In this document: piece by piece, positions 10,554-21,291 of the stretch | Numbering within the stretch: the first letter of the stretch is position 1 | How the letters are laid out: each line of letters starts with the position of its first letter | Assembly: GCA_916048095.2 (NCBI GenBank) | Contig: OU696579.1 | Coordinates: 1,861,501 to 1,925,500, forward strand | Length of the DNA stretch: 64,000 nt | Source: Sacculina carcini | Taxonomy: Eukaryota > Arthropoda > Thecostraca > Sacculinidae | Reading direction: 5' to 3' | Program-made: the position numbers and the translations under genes | The notes under the pieces: model-generated | Seen by the model: only the letters and a program-made list of their open reading frames with translations | Told to the model about the DNA's origin: nothing | The model's database searches: none

Positions 10554-11022
10554 TGTAGCGCCTGCGTCGCCTTGATTTTATTATATTTTCTTTGGTCTTC
10601 GCGCGTTATTCGAAATTGTTTATTATTCATTTGTTTCCTTTTCCTCGTTTTTCCAGTATCAATTCCTTTACACCCAAAACATTAATATTCTTGTGGGGCC
10701 GAATTTGAATCTCTTGTTATTAGTTTAGGTTTCGCTGCAGGGTATCCGGGTGTACATTGTTTATATATTGGTTCAGTTTGTGATCTTAATTATCTCTCTA
10801 ATCTCCTATGGTTTATTCAATTTATCGCTGTATTATTTATTTAATGATGTTTTGTTATGTTGTTCTTTGTTCCACTGCCCTGGGTCAATGACCTGTATGC
10901 TGATTGGTCAAAATTCAGCTCCGCCTTGACCCATGGTATAAAAAGGATGACAATACAGGAAACGGCCTTAGTCGCAACCGACCACTCACGTGTCTTTTTA
11001 CTTGTGACAACCAAACCCGCCA
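10554..11022 (+). promoter_or_regulatory. Element A 5' LTR with TATA box
   Basis: Begins TGTAGC where the LINE match stops and ends just before the primer site. It contains GATTGGTCAA (inverted CCAAT) near 10900 and a TATA box, GGTATAAAAAGG, at 10934-10945, the expected architecture for LTR-driven transcription. The 3' end reads CCGCCATA, not the canonical CA, so the exact boundary is uncertain. Confidence 0.6.
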
Positions 11023-11024
11023 TA

Positions 11025-11040
11025 GTGGTGACCCCGACGT
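11025..11040 (+). other. Element A primer-binding site
   Basis: TGGTGACCCCGACG(T) directly after the LTR. This matches the complement of the tRNA-Trp 3' end used by avian retroviruses and by CsRn1-clade Gypsy elements (family knowledge). Confidence 0.75.
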
Positions 11041-11259
11041 TCCACGTGAGTCCTTTTCATTTTTCCGTTGTTCTGTCATCTCCTAGTCTGTTCCGTAGCC
11101 GTTTTTTTTCATCGTTAGATTTTCATTTGATCCTCGGGATATTTTTTTATTTTGCCTGTGGTGACAAACTCTCTTTCTCCATCGTTCTCTTCCGTCATAC
11201 GTCACTTCCGTTTGTCATTTGTTATATCCTTTTGTTTTTCATTCACCTGTTCCGTCATT

Positions 11260-12075
11260 ATGAACGAGAACCAAGTCCCGGTAAGCCCTCCAGTTGAATC
11301 GGATGTTAACCGTGTTTCCGTCAAGGCGCCATGCTTCATGGAAGGCGCGGTTGACGGATGGTTCGTCATTATGGAGGCACAATTTCATCTCCAGCGGATT
11401 ACATCCGAGGTTACCCAATTCTATGTTATAATTTCATCGCTCCCTCCGAATGTCGTCCGGCGGATATCGCTATCCTGCATGCAGCAAAAGACCTACACAA
11501 CTCTTAAAGAGGAAGTGGTCCGACTCTTTGAAAAGAATAAGTCTGAGCTTTTTGAGGAACTACTGTCGCAGCAGCCTCTGGCCGGCCGCCCATCCGACGT
11601 ACTGAGTGAGCTGCAAGCGATCGCCACCCGGGCTGGCGCGTCGGACGAACTGGTGAGACACAAGTTCATCAAATCTCTGCCGGGGACCGTCGGTACCGTC
11701 GTGGCGGCGCTGAAAGACCTGTCTCTTTCCCAGGCAGCTAAACTTGCTGATGAGCTGCTGCCCATCGCCAGCAATGTTCCATGGCTGTCCGTGCCGGCCG
11801 TTCCTTCACCGAGACAACGGACGGATCCACGCAGTTTTAACAATGTGCCGGGAACGACTCCGCCGACGCTGCAGCCTTTTCACCAGGGACAGAGGCCACA
11901 GGTATGCCGCGCTCACATATATTATGGTGTACATGCCCGCACGTGTAAGCCATGGTGTCAGTGGCCCAGAAAATCTCCAAACTTGCGGATGCAGCCGTCT
12001 TCCAGATCGTCGTCACCGGCACCGGCTGCACGTTCGCGAACGCCATCGCCGTCGCAATCGCCACCGGAAAACTAA
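11260..12075 (+). CDS. Element A Gag
   Basis: A structural nucleocapsid-like protein of 271 residues, starting at the ATG that aligns with the Gag of the related element at 51770. It has a capsid-like helical region (SVKAPCFMEGAVDGWF onward) and, near the C-terminus, CRAH followed by RTCKPWC: a C-x2-H-x9-C-x3-C (CHCC) arrangement in place of the usual CCHC zinc knuckle, as described for the CsRn1 clade. It ends in a Ser/Pro/Arg-rich tail. The frame is intact. Confidence 0.8.
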   Translation: MNENQVPVSPPVESDVNRVSVKAPCFMEGAVDGWFVIMEAQFHLQRITSEVTQFYVIISSLPPNVVRRISLSCMQQKTYTTLKEEVVRLFEKNKSELFEELLSQQPLAGRPSDVLSELQAIATRAGASDELVRHKFIKSLPGTVGTVVAALKDLSLSQAAKLADELLPIASNVPWLSVPAVPSPRQRTDPRSFNNVPGTTPPTLQPFHQGQRPQVCRAHIYYGVHARTCKPWCQWPRKSPNLRMQPSSRSSSPAPAARSRTPSPSQSPPEN

Positions 12076-12086
12076 GCCGGCAGGCC

Positions 12087-15000
12087 ATGGTTGCTGCACC
12101 GAATGGTCTGCCGCTTCTCACAGTCGCAGCTCGTGTAGGCACCAACTGGCTCAACTTCGTTGTTGACACTGGCGCCGGAGTGTCTATCATCCCGTACAAG
12201 GCGGTATCGTCTTCTTCACTGCAGCCAACTTCTGTGCGACTCTCGACTGCCACCGGTCAACCCATGTCAGTACATGGCGAAGTCCGGCTGAACGTCGTAC
12301 TGCACAAACTTCGGCGCACCTTCTCGTGGACGTTTGTCGTCACGGACGCTGTGGTGCCGCTGCTCGGTCATGATTTCCTGAGTCATTTCAGGCTGGTCGT
12401 GTACTGCCATCAGGGCTGTATTCGTGACACCACCACGTCGCTGCGGGTGCCAGCCAAAGCCAGCGGTGAGCTTCCTGTTGGGCTGGTGGTCAATGATCTC
12501 AGCCATCTTCCAGCCGTTGTTCGTCAACTCCTGGCCTGACATCCAGCTCTACTGGCGCCCCGGTCTCCACGCGACGTCGTGATGCCTGTACGTCACACCA
12601 TAGACACCGGCAGTGCCGCGCCAGTGTTCGCCCGTCCTCGTCGCCTGACGCCTGAAAAGGAAAAAGCCGCGAAGGCCGTCTTTGATGACCTCATGCAGGC
12701 TGGCGTCGTCCGTCGCTCCAACTCGCCGTGGACTTCCCCGCTCCACATGGTCGCCAAGAAGACATCAGGCGAGTGGCGCATGACAGTGCCCGACCGATTC
12801 CCGATACCTCACATCCAGGATCTGTCGGCGCATCTGGACGGCATGAAGGTGTTCTCAAAATTAGACCTGCTCCAGGCGTATCACCAGGTGCCGATGAGTG
12901 ATGTAGACATCGCTAAAACGGCGGTTGTTACGCCCTTCGGCCTATTCGAGTACCTGTTCATGCCATTGGGCCTGCGGAACGCCGGCGCCACTTTCCAGCG
13001 CCTTATGAACACCATTCTCGCCGACTTGAAGTGTACCTTTGTGTACCTCGACGACGTGCTCGTGTTTTCCGCTGATGCAGAGCAGCACGCCCGCGACCTG
13101 GCTGCCGTGTTTGAAGTGTTCGAGAAGTTCGGTCTGCGCTGGTCTCTTGGCAAGTGCTCCTTCATGCAAAACAGCCTGGACTTTCTTGGACATCGTATCA
13201 CTTCTGCCTGCGTTCGTCCACCAGCCGACAAGGTCGCCGCCATCTCGGACTTTCCGCAGCCGAGCGACTCTGCATCTCTCCGACGCTTTTTCGGCATGGT
13301 CGGGTTCTACCGGAGGATGATCCCCGGCTTCGCCAACATTGCTCATCCGTTGTCGGAGCGGACCAGACTCGAACTAAATGCCAAGAAGCTGGATCTCAGC
13401 GAGAGAGAGCAGTACGCCTTCAATGACGTCAAACAGGCGCTGCAGAACGCCTGCACACTGCCTCATCCGCAGCTGGACTGTGCACATCTCCAATTAGTAA
13501 CGGACTGCTCTTCGACGGCAGCGGGTGCCGCTCTTCACCAGATGGTGGACGGCGCACCACAGTCAATATCTTTTTTTCAAAGAAGTTGTCCGCTGCACAA
13601 CAGAAATACTCAGTCTACGACCGAGAGCTGCTGGCGGCGTATTACGCGGTCGTGCACTTCCGGCACTGCTTGGAGGGTCGATCGGTGACTCTGTTGACGG
13701 ACCACAAGCCACTAGTGTCGGCTTTCACTAGCCCGAAGGTGGCCAAATCGGATCGTCAGCAGAGACACTGGTCGTACATCACCGAGTATGTGTCGGATGT
13801 GCAGCACATCAAGGGCTCCGACAACATGGTGGCCGACTGTCTCTCGCGCAGCGCTTACGCCGTCCAGGCAGATGTTTACGACCTGCCAGGTATAGCTCGG
13901 GTACAAGCTGAAGACCCAGAGACGAAGGCTGCTGCCACCTCATTGACACCATTCAATACGTCTGGAGACCAACCTATTATGTGCGACACGGCAACACCGC
14001 ACCCCAGGCCGTTTTTGCCCAAAAAGTGCCGACTACCGGTCTTTGAGCAAATGCACGGTCTGTGCCATCCAGGCACAGCGGCCAGTGTAAAAATGCTCAA
14101 GTCTCGCTACGTCTGGCCGAATATGGAGGCGGATATCAAAACATGGGTGCGCAACTGTGCCGCATGTCAACAGGCAAAAATAACACGTCACACCAAGTCG
14201 CCGCTGGCCGACTTCACGGTGTCAAGTGCGCGCTTTGAATGCGTCCACCTGGACATCGTGGGACCATTACCGCCGGCCACCTCACGCAACCACCCGTTTG
14301 CCACGCCATACAGATATATTCTAACGTGCATTGACCGCGCGAGTCGCTGGTCAGAAGCGGTCCCGTTGACTGATATCACCGCCGCGTCCGTCGCTGAAGC
14401 TTTTTTCACTCACTGGGTGTCGCGGTTCGGAGTCCCACTGCGTGTGGTTACCGACCGCGGGAGCCAGTTCGAATCGGAATTGTTTCGCGAGCTGTCACAG
14501 CTAGTGGGATTCCACCGAGTGAGAACTACTGCATATCACCCTCAATCTAACGGACTCCTGGAACGGCTTCATCGCGTGATCAAGAGTGCCATCATGGCCC
14601 GTCGTCAGTGCTGGCTCTCGGCGCTGCCTGTAGTGATGCTGGGCGTCCGACTGCTGCCCACCGAATCCGGCATCTCTCCGTTTACAGCCGTCACCGGGGG
14701 CTACCTGCTGTGTCCACGAGTTCCGACGGGCGATACCGTCTCGATCAAGGCGCAGCACGATTTCGTGATGGATCTGACCCGAAGGATGCAGGAAGTAGAC
14801 TTCCACAGCATGTCGGCCGGCACGGCTCATTGTACACCGTCGACCTACGTGCCGCCGCGATTGATGACTTGCGATCAGGTGTGGGTGCGCGTGGACCGAG
14901 TCCGCCAACCACTGGAGGCACCGTATCGCGGTCCTTTCCGTGTCATATCCAGATCGCCGAAGGTGTTCCGAATCGAGTTACCTACCGGCACTACCGAAAC

Positions 15001-15220
15001 CATCTCTATTGACCGTCTAAAGCCGGCGTTCGTCAAGAGTCCGCAGTTGCTGTCGTCAGCACCTGTTCCACGTTCGCCAGTGCCGGTCGCCAGGCGAGCA
15101 CCACCCCAGTCTCGACCCGCACCGGTACCCGCTCCGCGCACCTCGGCGCCAAGAGCTGTTCGTACCAGAGAGGGCCGCGCCGTCACGTTTAAACAACAAC
15201 CAGATTTTTTCTATTTCTAG
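12087..15220 (+). pseudogene. Element A Pol (PR-RT-RH-IN), two lesions
   Basis: The pol frame lies -1 to gag and starts with the aspartic protease VDTGAGVSIIP (near 12160). It continues through RT (FSKLDLLQAYHQVP, VYLDDVLVF), RNase H (LLTDHKPL) and integrase (HHCC-type zinc site with CAACQQ, then VHLDIVGPLPP, VVTDRGSQFESE and NGLLERLHR of the DDE core), ending in a proline/arginine-rich C-terminus. Lesions: an in-frame TGA at 12537-12539 between PR and RT, and a frameshift in the run of seven Ts near 13570 before RNase H. Otherwise well preserved, so it died recently. Confidence 0.85.
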
Positions 15221-15555
15221 CTGGCAACTAGTGTGCCAGCTGACATATTTTCTTGTGTGTTTTTCTTACTGTTATCATGTATTTAATTGTGGGGTTTAGA
15301 CGTCTCAAGACGTTTAGCGTCCTTGCTTTCCTTGGGCGCTCCCGTTCCTTTTCATTTGAGTGATCAGTGTCCTATGTATACATCTCCTATATGTGTGTGT
15401 TTCCATATTGTCCTTGTTTCCATGATTCCAGGCTTGTGTTGGACTTTTTGTGCGGTACATGGGCCAATTTTTCAATGATTGCTGAATGAATGATTTGTAT
15501 GGGTGCATTCCTTGATGTGTGGATGTGGGTGTGTGTGTTGTGTGCATGTGTCTTG

Positions 15556-18241
15556 TGTCATTTTTTATCGGATTTTGATGCTTTAGTTTCACGACTTAAT
15601 GAGTTTTTCTCGGACAACTTTGTGATTATTGGCGACTTCAACATATGGGTAGACTCTCCCTCCTCTCATGATCTTGCCTCTGATTTCATCCACCTTCTGA
15701 GTTCATGGGATCTAAATATAGTCAATGATGAACCTACGCACTTATCTGGCCACACTCTTGACCTTGTAATTTGCACACCAACTTCTGCTAAACGCTTCTC
15801 ACCTAGAATTTTTACTTATCCACCTGACTCTCTTCTATCGTACCACAGTCTTATCACAACTCAACTTAATCTCACATCTGCACCCAAGCCGCCCTCTAGA
15901 AAATACCGCTTATCCAGAAACTTCAAAAACTTTGACTTCTCCAAATTTAGCTTTCTCGTTAACTCCCTTTTATCTCCTTCCGATTATCAATTTCTCTCTC
16001 CGTCCTCTCTTCACACATTTTTAACTGACACTCTTTCTTGTATAAATGATCAAATTTTTCCCCTGTGTCAACAATATTCATTGAGGAACGTGGGCGGAGT
16101 GACATTATGGATTGTTATCGGATGATGGTTGATTATTTATTGTTATTATTTATTATTTTCTTTCCGACTCTCTTTCTAGACTTTTTTCTCTTCGAACTCT
16201 CTTTCTCTCTGAATCTTTTGGGCGCTTCCGGTACATGGGGCCACCTTAGGGTGGTAATAGTGCTTGCACTCTTCCCATGCTACTGGATTTGCCTGTAATT
16301 AATAATAATAATAATAACATATTCTGCGCTCTATGAACCCTCCTCCTCCTTGGTGGTCTTCTAAATTGCAAAGCCTGCGAGCGAAGTGTCGCGCGCGTGA
16401 GCGCTCCTGGCGACGCCTTCGCAACTCTTCTTCCTGGAAAAACTTCTGTACTACTCGTAAACTGTTTCTCACTGAAGTAGCTTCATCTAAATCCTAGTTT
16501 TTCCAATATGAATTACATAACTTAAAAACTTACCCACATTCTCGCTGGTCCACACTGAAAGCCCTCTCAGGCCGTAACACCCGGGAGTCTTGCCAAATCA
16601 CTGCTGATCAATTCGCGTCCTTCTTCTCTCAGAAAATTGCCACTCTACACACCAAAATACCAGTAGACTTACAAACTCTCTCCTTTTCCTCCTCTGGTAA
16701 TGCACTCACATCCTTTTATTTTCTTACACCGTACAAAGTCGCTCGTCTTCTATCCAAACTCCAACACACTAATTGTCCTTCTGACCCCATTAAATACTCT
16801 GCCCTCTCCGATTCCATTATTCTACTTGCGCCATTCTTCACACACCTAATTAATTCGTCCTTCCTTCACGGAGAATTTTTGGCCTCTAAACATGCTGTCA
16901 TTTCCCCTATCCTCAAAAGACCGGGTTTGGACTCATCTTATCCCTGTAATTATCGCCTATCTCTATCCTTACACTTGCTTCCAAACTTCTCGAATCCGCC
17001 ATCCGCGATCAACTCCTCTCTATCATTTCTGGTGCTCTAGATCCGTGCCAATCAGGATTTGTTGCCAAACATTCCACGGAAACACTCCTCCTCTGTCTCC
17101 AAAATGATATTTTCTCTAATTTTGCTTTCGGTAACTCTGTTCTCCTCATATCACTTGATTTTTCCTCCGCTTTTGACCTAGTTGATCACTCTATTCTTTG
17201 TCGGGATCTCGCACATGCCGGTCTCTCTTCTACTGCACTCTCTCTTCTACTGCACTCTCTCTTCTATCTTCGTATCTCAGTAACCGTTCCTACTCTGTTC
17301 GCTGTAACTCCGCACTGTCTGATTCTGTAAATATGACTTCTGGTGTTCCACAAGGCTCTCTCCTTGGTCCTCTCTTGTTCAACCTGTATGTATCTTCACT
17401 TTGCCCTCTTCTTCGTTCTTATCCTCTGTCATTTCATATTTATGCGGATGACGTGCAAATATACTTCCCTATCTCACATACTTCTTCCTCTCTTGCTCAT
17501 GACCTAATCTCGCACATCTCATCTTGGGCCTCATCAAGGCGGCTCCTTTTGAACCCGGACAAGACTGAGTTCATGGTCTTTCATCCCCCCAGTCTCACTC
17601 CTCCAACTGTCAATTTATCACTCGCCTCACACATTCGGAACCTGGGTGTAGTATTTGACCCCACACTCTCTTTCACCCGAAATTTTTCACTCATCACTCG
17701 CTCTTGTCGCTTTATTCTACGAAATTTTTTTCCTATCCGGTCTCTCATCGACGAATCATCTGCACTTCTTCTCGTTAACGCATATATCTTCTCTCGTCTG
17801 GACTACTGTAATTCGTTATTTCTTCACTTGCCTCTCAAGACGATTCGCCAACTTCAATCTGTCATTAATCTTTCATGCCGCTTTGTTCTGAGACTTCCTC
17901 CAAGAACGCCGACTTTCTCTTACATCCGTCAACTTGGCTGGCTCCCTGCTCCCTTCAGAATTCGCTTCAAAATTTGCTGTTTAGTTTTTAAAATTATTAA
18001 GTCTCCATCTTCCTCATCTTACCTACGTGAACTCCTGTCACCTCAAGTACGACCCTCATCTCGATACCCTGTCCCACTCTTCTGCCCTCCCGCCATCAAC
18101 GAGTCCACCTGGTCGGCCAAGTCCTTCTACTTTTCTGCCCCTCGCCTCTACAACTCTCTACCTCCTCAGCTTCATCAAATTAGTTCCTTTGCTTCCTTTT
18201 CATCTGCTCTCCACAAACATCTTCTTGCTTCTTCTGAATAA
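15556..18241 (+). pseudogene. LINE ORF2 (endonuclease and reverse transcriptase), broken
   Basis: The endonuclease C-terminal half is visible at 15556-16080 (VIIGDFNIWVDSP, HTLDLVICTP). After an inserted repeat, the frame continues at 16317 with stops and frameshifts. The RT core is open at 17198-18241: SGVPQGSLLGPLLFNLYV, YADDVQIY (catalytic YADD), NLGVVFDPTLSF and RLDYCNSLFLHLP. This order and spacing is that of L2/CR1-clade LINEs. The enzyme would nick the target and copy its own RNA. In-frame stops near 16495 and 17040 and at least two frame changes make the copy dead. Confidence 0.82.
16081..16316 (+). mobile_element. Short AAT-tailed non-LTR element inside the LINE
   Basis: Matches 44213-44455 closely: GGAACGTGGGCGGAGTGACA start, GGGCGCTTCCGGTACATGGG centre, and a CTGTAATTAATAATAAT tail of AAT repeats. 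It splits the LINE endonuclease from the RT. It is either a SINE or the 3' end of another LINE family. Confidence 0.65.
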
Positions 18242-18741
18242 ATGCGTTTCTTGAACTCTTTGCAGTTTTTTATGTTGTTACCTCTGATTGCTCTTGTTTT
18301 TCTAATTATGTGCACGGTATGTCTTTCCTTGTACGTGCTGTTTATACGCTTGTTTTTTCCGCAAGTTCTTGTCTTATTATGTTTTTCGCGCCTTTGCATT
18401 TTATCGTGCGCATTATTAAATATATGTTGTTTGTTCGTTTGTTTGTGTACTCATCACTATTTCAATGTGAGTGTCACCGCCTAGTCAACACAAAAAATGT
18501 ATCTCTGTATGTCTATGAGTGTGAATGTGTAAGAAGTTGAATGTAAAAATGAAATGAAAATGTGAAGAGAAGTAAGTTCACCTTCGGTATGTATGCTCGT
18601 CTGTAGCCTCTAGACGGGAATATATTTGATCATGAGAAAGGTGTATGTTTATTGTGGGTTACACTTATGAGTATGCTCCTTTGTAAGCGTGATTATGTTT
18701 GTTTGTGTGTTTCAGTATGTGTCATGTGATCAAGGCTATAT

Positions 18742-19200
18742 TGTAGTGTTATTGGTTTTCGGCTCCGGTGTAACCGATAACACTACCAAACATAATGGAT
18801 GTGTATTAATGAACACCGACATATAATCACGAGCTCGCCACAGTTGGCCAAACACTGCCACACACCGCCACACACTCCGTCCCCTGACCAGACACAAAGA
18901 GGTTCTTATATAATAGACAGCACATGTGTGTGTGTGTGCGTGTGTATGTGTGTGTGTGTGTGTGTGTGTTGATGACGCATTTACTCGTGGAAAGATGAAG
19001 TGTGAATTGGTTGCAGCGATCACTGGTTGCTGTGTGGATTGGTTGCAGCGGACACTCGATGACGAAATATTGCGTGCAGTTCCTGTGATAGTATGAATCG
19101 TATGCATTTCCGCGTACATTTGACTGTGATCAATGATGCAACACGATGGATGTGAGATGACACACGCCACAGGAGCCCCCTCTCAGATCAGGGCGAGACA
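18742..19200. mobile_element. Solo LTR in the kinesin promoter, unit 1
   Basis: Starts TGTAG and ends GAGACA, flanked by ATAT on both sides (18738-18741 and 19201-19204). Unit 2 has the uninterrupted site GGTTATATAAATGC (39834-39847). Contains a GT microsatellite (about 18927-18969) and, near its start, a 14-bp stem with 14-base loop (18744-18757 with 18772-18785). No coding sequence. Confidence 0.8.
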
Positions 19201-19235
19201 ATATAAGTGCTCAACGTGGTGATCAAATAGTCAGT
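19198..19235 (+). promoter_or_regulatory. Putative kinesin core promoter, unit 1
   Basis: ACAATATAAGTGCTC followed about 25 bases later by AATAGTCAGTTGG, an initiator-like site. The same arrangement is found in units 2 and 3. The TATA-like word overlaps the target duplication of the solo LTR. Promoter function is inferred. Confidence 0.45.
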
Positions 19236-19843
19236 TGGTGTTGTGTGTCAGTTTTCAGGTCGAGAGCCGAATCTCGTCCTTTCTCGCCGCTTCAATATGC
19301 TGCCATTGAACCGACGTATTCTGCTCAAGTGAACTGCTAAGTCTGAGGAAGTTTGGCCAATATGGTGGTTCATTACGCGCAACTGCACGCGTTTAAAAAA
19401 GATAATTACGTGAGTTAATTCCGCAAAACTGACAATATTAATAAGCAATAATGTCGTCAATTCACTTTAAGGAGCGATAATCCACCTGGGTTGGCTCCTG
19501 TTGCAGTCGTTCGGTGATTGAATAAAAAAATCAATTCACTCGGAGGATCTTTCCAGCAAAAATGATCGTGCAATCACGAAAAAATTCCAGCCCAAATTGC
19601 AATAATAAATCAAAATATAAAAATGTGTAATAAACTATCAAGTGCAAGATTCACCAGCTACAAGTCACGCTATTTCTACTGAATATTTTTTTTCGCCAAA
19701 TTCCAAAACGATATCGATTTCCAGACGAATCTCCAAGTTTCTGTCATTTCCATTGCATCACTTGCCTTGACAAGGTGATTCAGTGCATACTCTCTGAGTA
19801 TCATCAACGCTATCACGCAATATCAACCGACAAAACGCCAAAC

Positions 19844-21175
19844 ATGCAGTGCAACGTCAACGTAGCAGTGCGTGTCAGACCTGTTCAAGTCAAGGGAGCG
19901 AAGCAGAAACAGACCGAGAGAGTGGTTTCTGCAGATCCACACCTCAACACGGTAACTTTACAAGTACCAGCCAGACGACAAGCGGGAAACACTGACAATG
20001 TGTCGAAAACCTTCAACTTTCACACCGTGTTTCCGCCACAAGCCGGACAGGAAGAAATTTACATCCGGATGGCTCGTCCCGTCGTGCAAAGTGTCATGGA
20101 CGGATTCAACGGCACCGTATTCACATACGGTCAGACAGGATCCGGTAAGACCTACACCATGACCGGGGACAGCCGCAAGAAATCCAGCAAAGGTATTGTA
20201 CACCACTCGCTGGCTGATATTTTCAGTCAAATTGCCGAATCTCCAGCGGACGTGAAGTACGACGTCCAGGTTAATTATCTGGAAATATACAATGAACAAA
20301 TAATCGACCTGCTGAAGCCGAACTCTTCGCTGAACATCCAGAACGTAAGAGGACATGGTGTAAAAGTTAAGAACTTATCCAATCATGAAGTAAAGACATT
20401 GGATGAGGTCAAAACGTACTTGAGGGAGGGAAACAAACGTCGGAAGATCGCATCTACCAACATGAACCGACGCAGCTCCAGATCACACACTATTTTCACA
20501 ATCACTGTGAGACATAGTAGAGTGAACAAGACCGACGGAACCACGCAGACCAGAGTGGGAAAACTTCACCTGGTCGATCTTGCTGGCTCGGAGCGGCTCA
20601 GCAAGACCCAGGAGACGAAGCACAATGAGCGCGATGCTATCACGATAAACAGCAGTCTAAATGCGCTCGGAAATGTTATATCGGCACTGGTTCAACGTCG
20701 AAGTCACGTGCCGTATCGTGAGTCAAAGTTGACGCAGCTGTTACAAGATTCTCTGGGCGGTAACAGTCTGACGGCCATGATAGCGACAATCAGTCAGGAG
20801 GATAGGCATTATGAGGAGTCCATCAACACTCTTCGTTATGCTATCCGTGCAATGCACATACAGAATACGGTACAAATGAAGACTGACCAGGACAACAGTG
20901 TGCAGAGCAACCGTAACAAATACGGTCTGACTCCCGCCCAATTACAAAGAATCAACGCGACTAAAGAAAAATCATCTACAAAATTTTTTACTCCGTCTCA
21001 AGTCTGTGTAAAAACGCATAAACGTCAGCCTGAAGAACAAGGATTGGACACAATAATGAACAGAAGCATGGCAGCTATCAGCAACTTCTTTTCAAGCTAT
21101 AAAACTCAAATGCTTGGCTGCAACACCATGATACTCAATATGGTGTCAATTGTGGAAACGATGATGGACAACTGA
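19844..21175 (+). CDS. Kinesin motor-domain protein, copy 1
   Basis: An intact 443-residue N-terminal-motor kinesin: an ATPase that would step along or bind microtubules. Motor landmarks in order: P-loop GQTGSGKTYTM (96-106), switch I NRRSSRSH (208-215), switch II DLAGSE (245-250), LNALGNVISAL (272-282), YRESKLTQLLQDSLGGNS (291-308). The motor ends near residue 345 and only about 100 residues follow, without a long coiled coil or cargo tail, so it is far shorter than usual kinesins. The start is the ATG shared by all three copies; an upstream in-frame ATG (19775) is not conserved. There is no intron. Motor residues look functional. Subfamily is not resolved (kinesin-2-like features around the neck). 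Copies 2 and 3 differ at only a few percent of residues. Confidence 0.87.
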   Translation: MQCNVNVAVRVRPVQVKGAKQKQTERVVSADPHLNTVTLQVPARRQAGNTDNVSKTFNFHTVFPPQAGQEEIYIRMARPVVQSVMDGFNGTVFTYGQTGSGKTYTMTGDSRKKSSKGIVHHSLADIFSQIAESPADVKYDVQVNYLEIYNEQIIDLLKPNSSLNIQNVRGHGVKVKNLSNHEVKTLDEVKTYLREGNKRRKIASTNMNRRSSRSHTIFTITVRHSRVNKTDGTTQTRVGKLHLVDLAGSERLSKTQETKHNERDAITINSSLNALGNVISALVQRRSHVPYRESKLTQLLQDSLGGNSLTAMIATISQEDRHYEESINTLRYAIRAMHIQNTVQMKTDQDNSVQSNRNKYGLTPAQLQRINATKEKSSTKFFTPSQVCVKTHKRQPEEQGLDTIMNRSMAAISNFFSSYKTQMLGCNTMILNMVSIVETMMDN

Positions 21176-21291
21176 GCGAATCCCCCAACAAGACATTTCA
21201 TCGAGTAAAACTATTGAAATGAATGGCTGGTGAGAAGAACAACAAACTTCAAAGATAACTTATGAGGCCTACCCTTGCATTTGTTTTTTGC

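Larger units (their letters stand above)
10554..15530 (+). mobile_element. Gypsy element A (CsRn1-like), degenerate
   Basis: An LTR retrotransposon with a probable 5' LTR, a tRNA-Trp-type primer site, gag and pol in order protease-RT-RNase H-integrase. The internal part ends at the pol stop (15220). No 3' LTR resembling the 5' one was found before LINE sequence begins near 15550, so the 3' end is lost or highly diverged. The element is inserted in LINE sequence at 10553. Confidence 0.8.
15531..18490 (+). mobile_element. L2/CR1-like LINE, 5'-truncated and decayed
   Basis: A non-LTR retrotransposon starting within the endonuclease domain and running through reverse transcriptase to a 3' untranslated region that ends near GTGTCACCGCCTAGTCAAC. 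The 3' UTR is also found at 34068-34333, 38300-38355 with 39254-39590, and 50640-51204. A smaller AAT-tailed element sits inside at 16081-16316. Confidence 0.8.

Noticed and set aside
15287-15530. 3' LTR of element A
   Set aside because: Position fits, but no similarity to the 5' LTR (10554-11022) could be seen and no terminal CA with target duplication was found.
19958-20356. 132-codon antisense frames opposite each kinesin (also 40602-41000 and 58313-58711)
   Set aside because: They mirror the codon structure of the conserved kinesin ORF and show no protein features of their own.
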